Shown here: piece by piece, positions 25,170 to 36,453 of the stretch | Position numbering within the stretch: position 1 is the first letter of the stretch | Layout: every line of letters begins with the position of its first letter | Assembly (NCBI GenBank): GCA_016508695.1 | Contig: VNKQ01000018.1 | Coordinates: 744,001 to 808,000 of the forward strand | Direction of reading: 5' to 3' | DNA: 64,000 bases | Origin: Hyphodiscus hymeniophilus | Lineage: Eukaryota > Ascomycota > Leotiomycetes > Helotiales > Hyphodiscaceae | The notes under the pieces: generated by a model | The model's database searches: none | Told to the model about the DNA's origin: nothing | The model's input: only the letters and a program-made list of their open reading frames with translations | Position numbers and translations under genes: made by a program

Positions 25170-26055
25170 CTTGACGGAATGTCTAGTCCCACAGTTCTTT
25201 TCAACCCGACTATATCACTATGAGTACGATAGAATCTCTTATCTTATGTCGTCTGAGTTTGCATCTAGAAATCATTAACCAGCTGATTAGATCTAGAGAC
25301 TGCTAAACATTACTAACACAGTATTTGCTCAGGAGATCGCAGCTCAGATTGTGGTGAATGGGTGTGGGGGAGGCAGATACTTCGTAGCTTCTACTTCATC
25401 CAAGCTTTCAGATATGGTTTTCAGTAAATCGAGTTCCAAGCCCGTACTGCGATTCGAGTATCAGCAACTTCGTTTTATATATTACCACGGAACGCGCATC
25501 CCACTTTATACTTTGCTCTGCATAGGACGGAAAACTCCTAGCGGTCTTGGCGTTATCCGATGTCGTTCGATCGATCTGAATGGCGAGATAGAGCTTGCAA
25601 TTAGTCATACAAAATCCTCGAGGTAAGCAGAGCGTTGAGATCACTATCTGACAGTACCAGTACGTGTAGTTTAGTTCTCAGAACAAGTCATCATGAAAGA
25701 CTTAAGCTAGAAAATAACGAGTATCACTATTTGACAATTTTGACAACTCAAAGCATCTCTGGGATACGAACGTTGGTGCAGTGACGGAAGCACAATGATG
25801 GATCTCATTCAAATGACATCCTCATCCGACAGTCATGTAGAATTGACTGATCTGAACCTGACCTAGAATCTTCCATACCTCCGAGGCAAGCTGAGACTGT
25901 ATGCATGCCCTGCAGCCCTAGATTGCAGTGCGCGTTATAAAGATCTGTCTGTTTTACAAGTATATACAACTCATATCAAGCACATGAGTGTCTTGAGAAG
26001 AAGATACTTATGTACACGCAAAGATACAACTATGTGGCGATGATCTGAGTTTCAA
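25170..26055. other. Intergenic, no gene seen
   Basis: Nearly 900 bp lies between the SDR start and the 3' end of the amidohydrolase. Short open frames at 25351-25644 on both strands resemble nothing known. It presumably contains the SDR promoter. Confidence 0.35.
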
Positions 26056-27447
26056 TCAAGCCATCCCAATTGCCACGTTATCCTGCTTCCAGATTTTTGC
26101 GTCCTTCATAACGAATGATACACTTCGTAATGCACCAGCGTCAGTTCTCGGGTCGGAGTCCAACGCGATGATATCCGCAGCAACACCTTCTTCAAACCAT
26201 CCGAATCTCCTTCCACACCTATCGCCACCACAGCTCTCCCAGCCTCCAACAGTGCCAGCCTCCAAGACGTCTTCGACGGGGATACCAGCCTTGATCATTA
26301 GTTCCATCTCTCGAGCATTCTCCCCATGTGGAAACGTTCCAGTATCACCTCCGCAAGCTAATCGAACCCCCAAGTCCCAAGCTCGTTTAACACCAGCCAA
26401 GATTCCATCCAATCGAAAGCCGTAAAGTCTCTCACAAATTGCTAACGTTGGGACTAATATGCAACCTTTCTCTTTCATTATGAGTAGAGTGTCCTCATCT
26501 GCCCAGTAGGCGTGCTCTATGGTTAAGCTGCCAGCTTTCGCAGCAGCTTTAACACCAGCATTACTTCCGCAATGTGCCGCAACTGGGCAGTCCGCTAATT
26601 CTGCCTCTGCTACAATGGCGTCCATTTCTTCCTGAGAGAAGCATACCAACTCCGGGTTTGCGTTCTCTGGTGGGAACAAAACTGAGGGTATAAAGGGATG
26701 TTGCTGTTTTGGTGGAAATCTCATTATCCGCCGTCTGTAATCTGCGTAGAATTTGATGATATCGGCACCAGCACCTATTCTACGTCGTACTGCTTTGCGC
26801 AGCTCATCGACTCCATCAGCTGCATCACATCCAGCAGGCAAACAAGTTCCACCGATATGGTTCTCGGTCCGTGGCTCATAACTTGCGGTCGATGCTATGA
26901 CTCTCGTTGCGACGAACAGCCTAGGCCCAGGCATTAAGCCTCTGTTGATGGCATCCCGCACGTTACAGTCGGCCTCCTTCATAGACTCAGATCCCAGATC
27001 ACTATTTCACCTGTTCAGCAAGCTGTACGGAACATTGATGAATCATAAGACCAACCGGTAAGTGGTGTATCCCGCAAGCAGTCCAGCACGACAGTGATTT
27101 ACTGCGCGGATTATTCTTTCCACGAAACTCTCATCTCTCTTCTGGTTTACGGAGGCTGCCTCACTACCAGAAGTTTAGCTGAGTGGGCCATAAGAAGTAA
27201 AGGGAGGGAGGTTGTACTCATATGAATGGAGAAATATATGTGTATGCGCATCGACAAAGCCGGGAAGTACAATCTTACCTCGAAGATCGAGGTCAGGACT
27301 CGGTATAATGTCCGGCAACGCTTTAGATCGCGTCTGTACCTCGGTTATAAGGCCCGTGATCTTGTCAACAGTGACGGACACATCATTGATGAACTTTTTG
27401 AGTTTTGGATCAAAAAGCACGTCGGTGTGGATAGTGAAGCACGACAT
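26056..27447 (-). CDS. Metal-dependent amidohydrolase (imidazolonepropionase/ochratoxinase-like)
   Basis: Three exons, 27447-27218, 27163-27056 and 27001-26056, with two 54-nt phase-2 introns, give 427 residues. Amidohydrolase hallmarks appear in order: the HxH metal ligands in GFVDAHTHIFLHSY, the bridging Lys in ADIIKFYADY, His in AAHCGSNAG, His in TIEHAYW and the metal Asp in CGGDTGTFPHG. The C-terminal ADIIALDSDP strand closes the composite beta-sandwich. Family members hydrolyse amide or cyclic-amide bonds with one or two zinc ions; fungal relatives include peptidase-like enzymes and ochratoxinase. No secretion signal is obvious. It is divergent from the MFS transporter across 571 bp, suggesting a joint catabolic or detoxifying role, but its substrate is unknown. 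Confidence 0.88.
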
Positions 27448-27906
27448 GGCGCGAGAGAGCCAAACTCAACATGCGCAGTGTTATGCTCCTTGTTGCGCCA
27501 CGACAAATTGGGGCGAATGGTGATGAGAGTGAGTCTTATCATTCGAGTTTTGAGGAATCTGTCTAGTACGCTCGCTTTCGCCAGTGAGATGGGAGTGAGA
27601 TGAATTATCCGTTATCATTGACCAGTGAAGAAACCTGGTTCGGAATAGTGCGTAAGGACCCGAGGAACCCGGAAAACCCCTAGCAGTTGCTGGGTGGAGA
27701 ATTTGGAGCTGCAGATCCAGCACCAGTATGGTCGGGTTCTGGTTCATTAGATTAGCTAATCCATCCAGGCATGTACGGAGGGAGGAGATCCTTGATCACG
27801 CCATGGTAAACACCATAATATAGGCTTATCGCGAATCGTTCGGAGAACTGCGAATCTTGATCTTGTTCCCGGCAATACCCGTCAGGCCTTCCTCCTCTAT
27901 CAAGCG

Positions 27907-27943
<37 letters not shown>

Positions 27944-28018
27944 CTCATTAGAGCAGTGGCTGTCATCAATGCTTGCTGTCGTCAACATCAACGAAACTTC
28001 CTCGCGTAGAACGCAGTC
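27448..28018. promoter_or_regulatory. Divergent promoter of amidohydrolase and MFS transporter
   Basis: The ATG codons at 27447 (minus) and 28019 (plus) are 571 bp apart. An (AT)n tract sits about 75-100 bp before the MFS start. Shared control of the two genes is possible but not shown. Confidence 0.5.
27915..27943. repeat. AT dinucleotide microsatellite
   Basis: A pure AT run of 29 nt, extended leftward by an imperfect ATATATAC stretch. It lies in the promoter of the MFS gene and will be length-unstable. Confidence 0.9.
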
Positions 28019-29716
28019 ATGAGGGAACACACTGATCAGAACACGATTGAGGAAGTCAAAGGGGTTCCAGCAACCACTTATGCACCGGACGAGGAAAAGG
28101 TCTCTCGAGCTGACGCTGATGGCGCTCTACAGTATGCCTCTAGCGTTGCAATATCGATCGACGAGAAAACAAACAAGCGATTACTTTGGCTTACCGACAT
28201 ACATGTCCTCCCATGGCTTTGCGCTCTCTACTTTATGCAATATCTAGACAAAGGCATTCTATCCTATTCCTCGGTTATGGGTATATTGGTCGACGCGCAT
28301 TTAACGACACAGCAGTATACATGGCTAGGCAGTATCTATTATTTTGGATACTTGGCTGCCGCATATCCACACAATCGCCTGCTCCAGCATTTTACTCAGT
28401 CGAAGTACATTGCAGTATGCGCGATTCTCTGGGGTGTTGTCTTATGTACCATGGCAGCAGGTCACAACTTCGCTGGACTCATGGCAGTCCGAGGTAGTTT
28501 TCAATGGACTCTTGTTTGTGGCAATTGCTGATTCTTATCTTAGTGTTTATGGGTGTCTTGGAAGCTACGGTGAACACAGGATTCGTCCTGATCACTGCAA
28601 AGTGGTATCGAAAATACGAGCACAGTTCAAGAGTCGGTATCTGGGCAGCTAGCAATGGTTTGTCCACGATGGTCGGCGCTGTTGTAGCATACGGATGTTC
28701 ACGTGGCTCTGCTGAGGCTCACCTGTCTTTCCACGGGTGGAGGATTTTGGCATTGGTGTGCGGTGGCCTCACAATAATATTTGGTGTCTGCATGTTCAAG
28801 TTCATGGCAAACAGCCCAATCGAGGCGAATTGGTTCTCCGAAGAGGACAAGACCCTTGCGGTTGAGCGACTCAGGGACAATCATGGCGGTGTTGGCACTA
28901 GAAAGTTCAAGTGGTATCAATTCAGAGAAGCCTTTACAGATATCAGGGTATGTGATCTCAATGCCGGCAACCAAGCACGACGCTTACAGACTTATAGACG
29001 TGGATTTATGTTCTTTTTATCCTCACTGCTCAGATCCCTAGCGGCGGTACAACTCTATTCGCATCACTCCTCTACAAAAGCCTTGGATTTACCTCTAACG
29101 ACAGTCTTCTCATGTCCATGCCCACTGGATTTATACAGATTTGCAGCAATCTTGGCTTTGGATACCTCGCTGATAAGACCCGCCAACGAAGTTTGGTTGC
29201 CGCCGGTTCCCAGCTGATCAACATCTTCTTTATTTCTCTCCTGGTAGGACTTTCCGCAGTCGGCCCTCTCAATGTCCGCTTTGGACAACTAATATCCTAT
29301 TTTTTCATCATTGGAAATGGTTCGACGCCATATTTCATTGTAATCTCTATGATTTCGAGGTAAGATCTCCTCTCTGAGCACAGCGTCGATAGTATGTACT
29401 GACTTAACGCAGCAACACTCTTGGATACACGAAGAAGACCACTGTCAATGGCATTGTGTTTACTTCGCTTGCTGTAGCATTTCTCGTAGGACCTCAAATC
29501 TTCCGAGACAAACCATATTATGCAAAAGCAAAGGATGCAGTAATCGCACTATGGGTGGTTGCGCTTGGCCTGCTGTTCGCGCTCTACATATTGAACACTC
29601 GGGAGAACAAGAAACGTGATAGAGAGGCTGCAGAGGGACGCATTCCTCATCCAAGCGGAGTGGAATTTTTTGATTTGACAGATAAGGAGAACCACAACTT
29701 CCGTTATGTAGTTTGA
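28019..29716 (+). CDS. MFS transporter, anion:cation symporter (allantoate permease) type
   Basis: Four exons, 28019-28493, 28544-28947, 28998-29359 and 29413-29716, with introns of 50-53 nt, encode 514 residues. A long hydrophilic N-terminus leads into the first helix region DIHVLPWLCALYFMQYLDKG, a phrase typical of the Dal5/allantoate permease family with its YxxDKxxLSYSSVMG continuation. Further markers are the MGVLEATVNTGFVLITAKWY helix and the GNGSTPYFIVISMISSNT region near the end of the sixth exon-encoded helices. Family members move organic anions such as vitamins, ureides or peptides across the plasma membrane with protons. It could export or import a cluster-related acid, or serve the neighbouring amidohydrolase. 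A link to polyketide export is a weaker inference. Confidence 0.88.
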
Positions 29717-30276
29717 TTCCCTGTAGGACCTAGCAGTCAGTACCTTAGGTTTAGGTATGGTGCACCACTGCATCACGTGATGCGGACAGACTTTGAGTGT
29801 ATGGTGCTCATCAACGAGTATTTACTATTTGGCAATTAAAGACTCATTCGCAGGAATATCCAGGAGAATGAATATCAACTCGTCTCAATCAATTTCTTTA
29901 CCTGCCTGGGGCTGGTTAGAATTGTGCCACTTGTCTTTGACTGTGTAGCAAAACTTTCGGCCTTGATTGCTTCTCACTATGTAGTTTCGGACCCGAACTT
30001 GTTGAGATCGATTGCGATGATCTCGTATAATGTCACCCTTGCTCGATGCACCTTACTCGATGAGGTCGAGGCTCCTGGGCCAGCGCCTGCAATCTTCGGA
30101 GAATCCCTAGCCTCCTTACTTACCTGAGTTGGTTGAGAGGTGGGTTTTGTCGGGTATACTCAAGAGCGGTATTATGCTGCCTCCAAATTCTTAGATCTTA
30201 CACAATCGCCGCCAACCAGTGCAAAAAGTCACAGCCATAGAAGCTTTTTCGCAGCTACATTTGACTATTCTAAACC
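29717..30276. other. Intergenic, no gene seen
   Basis: This 560 bp after the MFS transporter holds only a short open frame at 29924-30127 without recognisable similarity. It would contain the old promoter of the acyltransferase pseudogene. Confidence 0.35.
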
Positions 30277-31466
30277 ATGATCTTTTCGATCCATGAGATT
30301 ATATGTCGTGGTACCCCTGAGCAGATTGGATGGTCGCACGGAAGCATCGCTCGTGGAAGAATTCAATTAAGCATTCTCAACTAGTCGAGTTTATTTCTCA
30401 ATTTGGCGAATTTGGACTGAAAGCTGCAACTGCGCGAGCGAAATATTTCGTGGATACTTTGGAAAATTCGGTGCCCGAGATCATTGATGGTATTGCAAGT
30501 GGCGCCAACGTCGATTTCCTTGATATCTTGACGCTCAATCTATGGAGCGAGATCGCACTCCCTGAGTGCCCAGACGTTTATACCAGCATAGCTCAGGCTG
30601 TTGACGGCGACATATAGGATTTGTGGGGCAGAACTGGGATTGGGGTTGGTGAGGCGGCTGATGCAATGGTGTTGTTGGATATCGAGCGATTTGGGACTCC
30701 CGTATAAGAATGCTTGGAGGGGCTGGATTGGTGGCGAAATTTGAATTCAATTCTGCTGGTGTTGCATTTTGTCTAAATGCCATACTCGCTGAGGGTCTGG
30801 ACACCAAAAAGCTGCCGATTCATTTGGCTATCCGTAAGGCGCTGGAATGTTCCTCATTCGACGAAGTGGTTACAATGCTTAATAGCAGAGGAGTAGCGTC
30901 TGCTATCAACTTGGTAGTAGGAGATTCGGAAGGAACATCGGCTCGGTTGAGTGTTCACCACTTGGAAATGTTATTATTCCACAAGATCTGGAACAGTCTG
31001 CCATACAAATCATCTATACGCCCCAGATATGCCAAATGGACTCAATGCGCACCTACTGCCAGTTTCAAAGGACCTCGCGGCAGGCTTCGTGACGAGGAAG
31101 AGCCACATAGTAAAACAAAGAAGGGCAAGGAGTTTTCCGAGCAAGGAAAAGTGAAATGGGATGGTAAGTTTGTCCGTTTCCCGCACCTTGGAGAACTCAT
31201 ACAGTCGTCTGGAAAGGATTCCTTTATTGTCTCAGGATCAATTGCCGTCTTGGCGAAATATAAGAAGGCATTTATCTGACGGAGACGGGGCTCCAACAGG
31301 GATATGTCGAACAGCACCGCCTGTAGCAGTGGGTATGCAGCGAACAGAGACCTTAGCAACGATAATTATCGATCTCAAAGCATTACGAGCCGAAGTATGC
31401 TTGGGTCGACCTAGCGCTCAGCCGCCTGTAAAGATTCTGTCATTGTCTAGTACGTTAATTGACTGA
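30277..31466 (+). pseudogene. Decayed acyl-CoA:6-aminopenicillanate acyltransferase-like gene (peptidase C45 family)
   Basis: Fragments in successive frames line up with this Ntn-hydrolase family: RGTPEQIGWSHGSIARGRI at the start; then QFGEFGLKAATARAKYFVD and DILTLNLWSEIALPEC; then FVGQNWDWG near 30620; then EFNSAGVAFCLNAI near 30740; and a C-terminal TLATIIIDLKALRAEV ending at 31466. At least three frame changes and several in-frame stops separate them. The residue that should be the self-cleaving nucleophile, usually in DGCTS, reads DVYTS, so the active site itself is lost. In active relatives this enzyme swaps or hydrolyses amide-linked acyl chains. The gene lies tail-to-tail with the first Zn2Cys6 regulator at 9 bp. 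I consider it a pseudogene rather than a multi-intron gene, because splice signals do not repair the frames. Confidence 0.75.
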
Positions 31467-31475
31467 GCAATACAA

Positions 31476-33572
31476 TTAACCCATTTGACGATACAACGAC
31501 TCCAAGTAGTTCGAGTCGGCGACTAATTCAGCATTATTGAAGATGAATTCGTTATCTTCCAAGTGAAACATGCTCTCAAGTGGAAAATCCTCATATTGCC
31601 AAGCTCCATTTTGCCTATCAAAGTCGTCAATATCGACCTGATCGAGAACTGTATTAGATATCATATCTGGTGACCTAGAGATTGGTCCTGAGTCAGAATC
31701 GGGAAATAGAAGCGAGGTAATGAGGTTGGAAGTTGTCTCATCATGATGAGTTTTTTCAGATTTAAAATGAATCGTCTCCAATCGATTGGTCACGGGAGCG
31801 GAGAGTGTTTGAAGTGTCTCCACGCAGACTTGAACCTCGGACCAAAGCAGCGAGAGCTTTTGCAGGATCAATTGGTATTGATGAATATACCGGACCAATT
31901 CGCGAAGGTCAATTTCAGCTGCCAACCATGCTGCGCAATTCCATCCAATATCAAGGAGAACGATCGCAGCCTCAAATAAGACATGCACGGCTAGCCAAGG
32001 GTAGAACAGGCGATTATTCTGCTGTTGCTTCGTGTACTCATCCGCTAGTCTCATGGCGCAGTTGATCGTTTCCAGCCGTAAAGTTCGTGAAGGTTGTCTA
32101 TTGGCAGGAGTTGGACGATACAACCGGATCTTCAGATAGTAGAGCTGCACGTTTCTAAATTCGAGCTTTTGTTCTGGGGCAAAATCGAGAGCCTTGGAAT
32201 GCCATTGCTCTAGTCGCAGTGATAGGTCTGCAAACCATTCTTCTAGAGATCCACTTGCTCGTTTTTGGTCAAGGTATAAGACCTGGTGAACCTCGGTTTC
32301 TAATCGTCGAAAGGCTAAGAAGTGTAAGGAGGATGCTTTCTTGTGAGGTCCTTCTAGAAAGCCTCTCGACGTAATGCACGCGTCTGCTAGACTTGAAGGC
32401 AGCTTTTATAAGGTCAGCATTAGTCCTCCGGGATCGGCCGTAATTTGAGTACCTGTGTCGTGACAATTTCTTCGTTTAGTGAGAACGGCACTCGCAATAA
32501 TGAACAGACAGACCTGCCAACATCAGAGATAAGAAAGCGTAGTTTAAGAAGCTACAGACCTTTCTATTCCATACGTGGTCCAGAAGAGCCGCCGTCTGGT
32601 GTCGAGCGCTAGTGTATCTAATCCCATCTCTGGCGGTGGTTCCCTATGCAGGCCAAGATGGATGCAGATCCTGGCTGCTTCCCCAATGCTGTAGAATATA
32701 TCGACGGCCCTTGGATCAGTTGAAGCATAGTGGGCAAGCAGTAGAGCGACTTGAAGGCTTTTGAGGTCATTTTCATACCGCCCAACTGTTCTCAATTCTT
32801 CTTTTGCTCTCATCCAGAGCTTAGACGATGCAGCATAAGCATCTGATTGAGTCTGCCAGAGAATTGTATTAGCACTTATCGCAAGTGCCATACATACAAC
32901 GAAAATATCAAAGGAATTTGACTCTGTTGGCGCATCGAAGCATTTCCGATAGCTTTCCCGTAGATCTGGCTCGTAGATACAAGGATATTGAGGCAGATGA
33001 ATCTCGATGTAATTTCTCAACATAAAGTCAGCCCTGTTTCGCGGTATCGCCGAGAGCTCGAATGTGGTGTATGCTTGAGGCATTGTCTTATCTGGCCGGC
33101 CGGCCTGTTGTCGCGCAAATGGGAGGGGAAGGCTACAAGAGCGTTGGATAGAGGTGTAGATTGCTCTTGAATGACTGTACTGATCCCTCGGCACCACAAC
33201 ATCGCTAAGAGCTGCTGCAAGAGCTGAGGTAGTATGCACCACTTCAATAGGTGGATCATGGGTGCGAGTGGCAGCCTGAAGAGGCGAAGATGGTGTGTTC
33301 GTCGACTTTTGCTGTTCCGTTTGCAATTCCACCTCCAACTCTGCGATGCGAGCTTCTAGAAAGCCAACCACACTCCGTGGTACTACCTTTCCCAGCGTGA
33401 CATTATAGCCCATGCAAGGAAGAGCTGATGCCGCTTCACAGGTCGAACATGCTGGCAGCTTGAAATCGCATTTGACCTTTCGTTGGCGGCATCGAGCACA
33501 TACTTTGGTTTGCCTACGATTGAGCTTCCTTTGTCCAGGTGCTATTGGGGCATCAGCCTCAAGCTCATCCAT
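31476..33572 (-). CDS. Zn2Cys6 transcription factor with fungal-specific TF domain (TF1)
   Basis: Three exons, 33572-32560, 32513-32453 and 32402-31476, with introns of 46 and 50 nt, encode 666 residues. The binuclear zinc cluster is near residues 25-55: C-AR-C-RQRKVK-C-DFKLPA-C-ST-C-EAASALP-C. A short leucine-rich coiled segment follows (VGFLEARIAELEVELQTEQ), suiting dimerisation. The middle region (DFMLRNYIEIHLPQYPCIYE and YSIGEAARICIHLGLHREP) is the fungal-specific TF domain. The C-terminal tail is acidic (DQVDIDDFD), as in activation regions. It should bind DNA as a dimer, often at CGG half-sites. It stands divergent to a second zinc-cluster gene only 307 bp away. Either could control the polyketide genes. 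Confidence 0.92.
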
Positions 33573-33879
33573 GACGCTGCGAAGAATGTAGGCAGATTGG
33601 TGAAGGAAGCTACGGTAAGGCTCTGATCATTCCCAGTGCCATCAGGTAATTGACCTAGCCGCCTTGCATAGCCTCAGGCTGCCTCACTGGCGATGCTCAA
33701 AGCAAGCAGACCTGATTAGGCATAGTCTGCTCCATAGACACGTGACCGTGCACACGTCATTGAGCTCGCAAATGGCGAACGTCTTCAGAATGAGAACTAT
33801 ATCAACAGAAAACTATATCAGCAATACTACACATGAAATAGTGACAAGCAGGAGATATTATTGACACCAACGATGCAGA
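33573..33879. promoter_or_regulatory. Compact divergent promoter of two Zn2Cys6 genes
   Basis: Only 307 bp separates the start codons of TF1 (33572, minus) and TF2 (33880, plus). Cross- or autoregulation of the pair is possible. A reverse-palindromic ACGTGACCGTGCACACGT-type stretch lies around 33738-33756. Confidence 0.5.
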
Positions 33880-35621
33880 ATGCTAGCTACGTGTCATAGG
33901 TGCCAGAAGAGGAAGATAAAGGTTCGCTCTGCATTACCAGATTGTGACTTTCCTTAATGATTTCAGTGCGATAGCTTGCTGCCTTCATGCCGCTCATGCA
34001 AACTAGTTGGTGTTGATTGCACTTTCTATGACTATGGCCGTCGAGCCGATGTTTCTAGAAGGTATGTTCCTCGTCGAAGCCAAGTGCCCTACTAAGGTGA
34101 CACACAGCTACATTGCTCAGCTCGACGATCGTGTCCGACGTCTTAGAGACGAGTTAGCAGGGCTGAAAGCTGATCCTGATGCATCCTCAAGAACTAAGAG
34201 CATAAGTCACCTTGTGGCTGCATCGACTCGCAAGAACCTCTCGCCACGCGATCTCAATCCCTACGCTTACATCGATGGATCGCTGGAAAGACCGTACCAA
34301 GCCTGCGTGATCCTGCGCAGCCCCAGCCACGCTTCCTCTGAGATCTTTTTTGGTCCTGGCACTGTAGCTACTGTTGGATGGATTGTTGCGAAGAAGGCTA
34401 TTAAAGCAGGTCTACATGGCATCGATGAAGCATTCTTAAAATCTAGAAGCGATTACATCCCACAGTTCGTTCCACACCTTGAGGCTAGCAAGCTCGATCG
34501 GTCATCTATAGAGCCTACTACTATTCAGGGCTTAATCAAGAACCACTACCTGGAGAACATTCACTCGCTATATCCTATTATCAACGCCAAGGATGTCAAC
34601 CTAGACTTCACGCGTCTAAATAAACTTCCATCACAGCAGAGATTTGTCATCTTGATGGCCGCTGCCATATCAGCAGCTTGTCTTGCTCGACGATATCCTG
34701 TCATGCATAAGAATGCTCTGATCTTGAGGCAATGGGCTGATGATCTAGCAGTTACCGTGCTGGCTGATCCAGGAACCCCTAGATTACAAGAGATGCTACT
34801 TCTCATTCTCTACGAACTGGCTGATCCGACTCGCCGCCTGATATGGAATCTCCTTGGTGTAGCTTGCAGGATGTGTGTCAAGCTTGGTTGGCACAGGAAT
34901 GCTGGTGCAATGACGTGTCCTGAGCCAGCTGCTCAACAGGATCATGTCCTCCACGAGCAGGAAAGAAGGACTAGCCTCTTCCTCGTGCTATACGAGCTAG
35001 AAAGGCAAGCATCAGATTTGTGCATAAGTTTCTTTGCTGATCAGAGATAGACGTGTATGCCAAGCTCTAGGCCGCCCAACCATACTGCCAGATATCTCGA
35101 TCGATCTTACTTTACTTCCTCCTCTGCCGGAGCTTAGTGATTTTCACATATTTTACACACAGTCCCAATTGCACCAAGAAATTTACGGGTCTTCTACCAG
35201 CTCTTGTCCGTTCTCAGCGAAGCTTGTCCAGCTCATCAATCAACTTGGTCACACTCCATCATATAACATGTGTTGGTTGTTGCTCTACTCAACTCGTGAG
35301 CATTCTTGCGAAACGTGTAGTACCGACGAGAGATTTGAGCTGGAAATTGAGCGAGCAGCCATCTCAACGATTGACTGTGCTTACGACTTGCATCGGGCGC
35401 ATCGCACTATGAGTATATGGCTTACAGCGACGGACGTCTTTTTTGCTGGGCTCATATTGGCTGATATCAGAATAAGGCATATAGGGCTTCCATACGTGGG
35501 CTCTCAAACATCTGCTTCCAAGAGTGCAATACGGTGCGTAAGTCTTCTTGCAAGCTTTGCCGAAAGCTGGCCAGCAGGAGAGGCGTTTTCTCATCTGCTC
35601 AATGCACTGCTTGAGGACTGA
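33880..35621 (+). CDS. Zn2Cys6 transcription factor (TF2)
   Basis: Four exons, 33880-33921, 33967-34061, 34108-35004 and 35051-35621, encode 534 residues. The zinc cluster is split by the first intron: MLATCHRCQKRKIK in exon 1, then CDSLLPSCRSCKLVGVDC in exon 2, giving the full C-x2-C-x6-C-x6-C-x2-C-x6-C. A linker coiled segment SYIAQLDDRVRRLRDELAG follows. The fungal-specific TF domain includes HYLENIHSLYPIINAKD and LGVACRMCVKLGWHR, and then RVCQALGRPTILPD. The last intron begins with GC, not GT (AG|GCAAGC), the known minor GC-AG class; splicing there joins ELER to RVCQ in frame. The start is tight: no residue beyond three precedes the first cluster cysteine, and an upstream in-frame stop blocks extension unless there is another exon. 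Confidence 0.85.
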
Positions 35622-36129
35622 AATATCACCGGGTGTCACCTGGGCAAAGCTTCGGTAGAAGTCTCGAGTCATACGGTATTAGTGACCTGCTTCGTGCCCA
35701 GCATCATAATCTGTACACACATCCTGCAACTAGGGCGATCATGCATACGCAATGGCTGAAATTGGGGGATATGCGGAGGACGAGAGTAACTGGCATATCA
35801 CGACCGGCGAGCTGACTGCACCTGAGAGGGAAGTGACGAGCAACCCTATCCTGATGTTAAATGTATCTGCCCGTTCAGCCGCGCTTAGCAGCTTATCAAA
35901 ACCAGCCACTAGATTTTAAATAAATCAGTTCTTGTCATGTATGTATGTTCCATCAACGTTGTCCATAATAGAAAATAGACCCAAGCAGAGATCCAGTATA
36001 ATCATAACTAACACGCAGGCTGATAGTCTTCTTGGAAGCTCCTCTACCCTCGGTGTTAGAAACACGGATGGAGACCTGACAGTGATCGTCGGAGGGATTG
36101 AGCGTTTACAGCGAGCTCCTCACGAAAAA
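35622..36129. other. Intergenic, no gene seen
   Basis: About 500 bp downstream of TF2. Short open frames do not resemble known proteins. It runs into a zone of gene fossils. Confidence 0.35.
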
Positions 36130-36340
36130 GTCCAATTCCTGGACCTCACCAGCTCATATTCAGCTCTCGGGACTATTTCGCCATGTGAAATTCAGCCATG
36201 GTATAGTCGGTCACTCGAGTGACGAAATTGCAGCAGCGTATTGCTATGCGGTATATTGTCTTGGCAGGATGCCTGGGTTATTGCATACTATCGAGGTATC
36301 GCGCTTAACGCCCGGCCTTCCAGATGGTTCCCTTTGTCAC
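36130..36340 (+). pseudogene. Fossil of a PKS acyltransferase domain
   Basis: In one frame the strand reads LFRHVKFSHGIVGHSSDEIA followed by AAYC, around 36160-36245. One frame over, about 36265-36310, it reads WQDAWVIAYYRGIAL. Together these match the AT active-site block of highly reducing synthases, [18 protein letters not shown]...AWxIAYYRG. A Gly-to-Asp change follows the catalytic serine (GHSSD for GHSSG) and a frameshift separates the two halves. No neighbouring KS or DH is visible, so only a small fragment survives. The intact HR-PKS in this window carries [16 protein letters not shown] but differs around it, so this is probably a remnant of another synthase. Confidence 0.65.
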
Positions 36341-36453
36341 CAAACTCCAGTACAGTCCTCTGGATCCTTCCAAATGTTGCTACCCAACCGAAATCATGAT
36401 GCAGCGGTTGGCTGGGGGCGTCATTTCGTTCATACAGCTATCTTTGTACAGTC

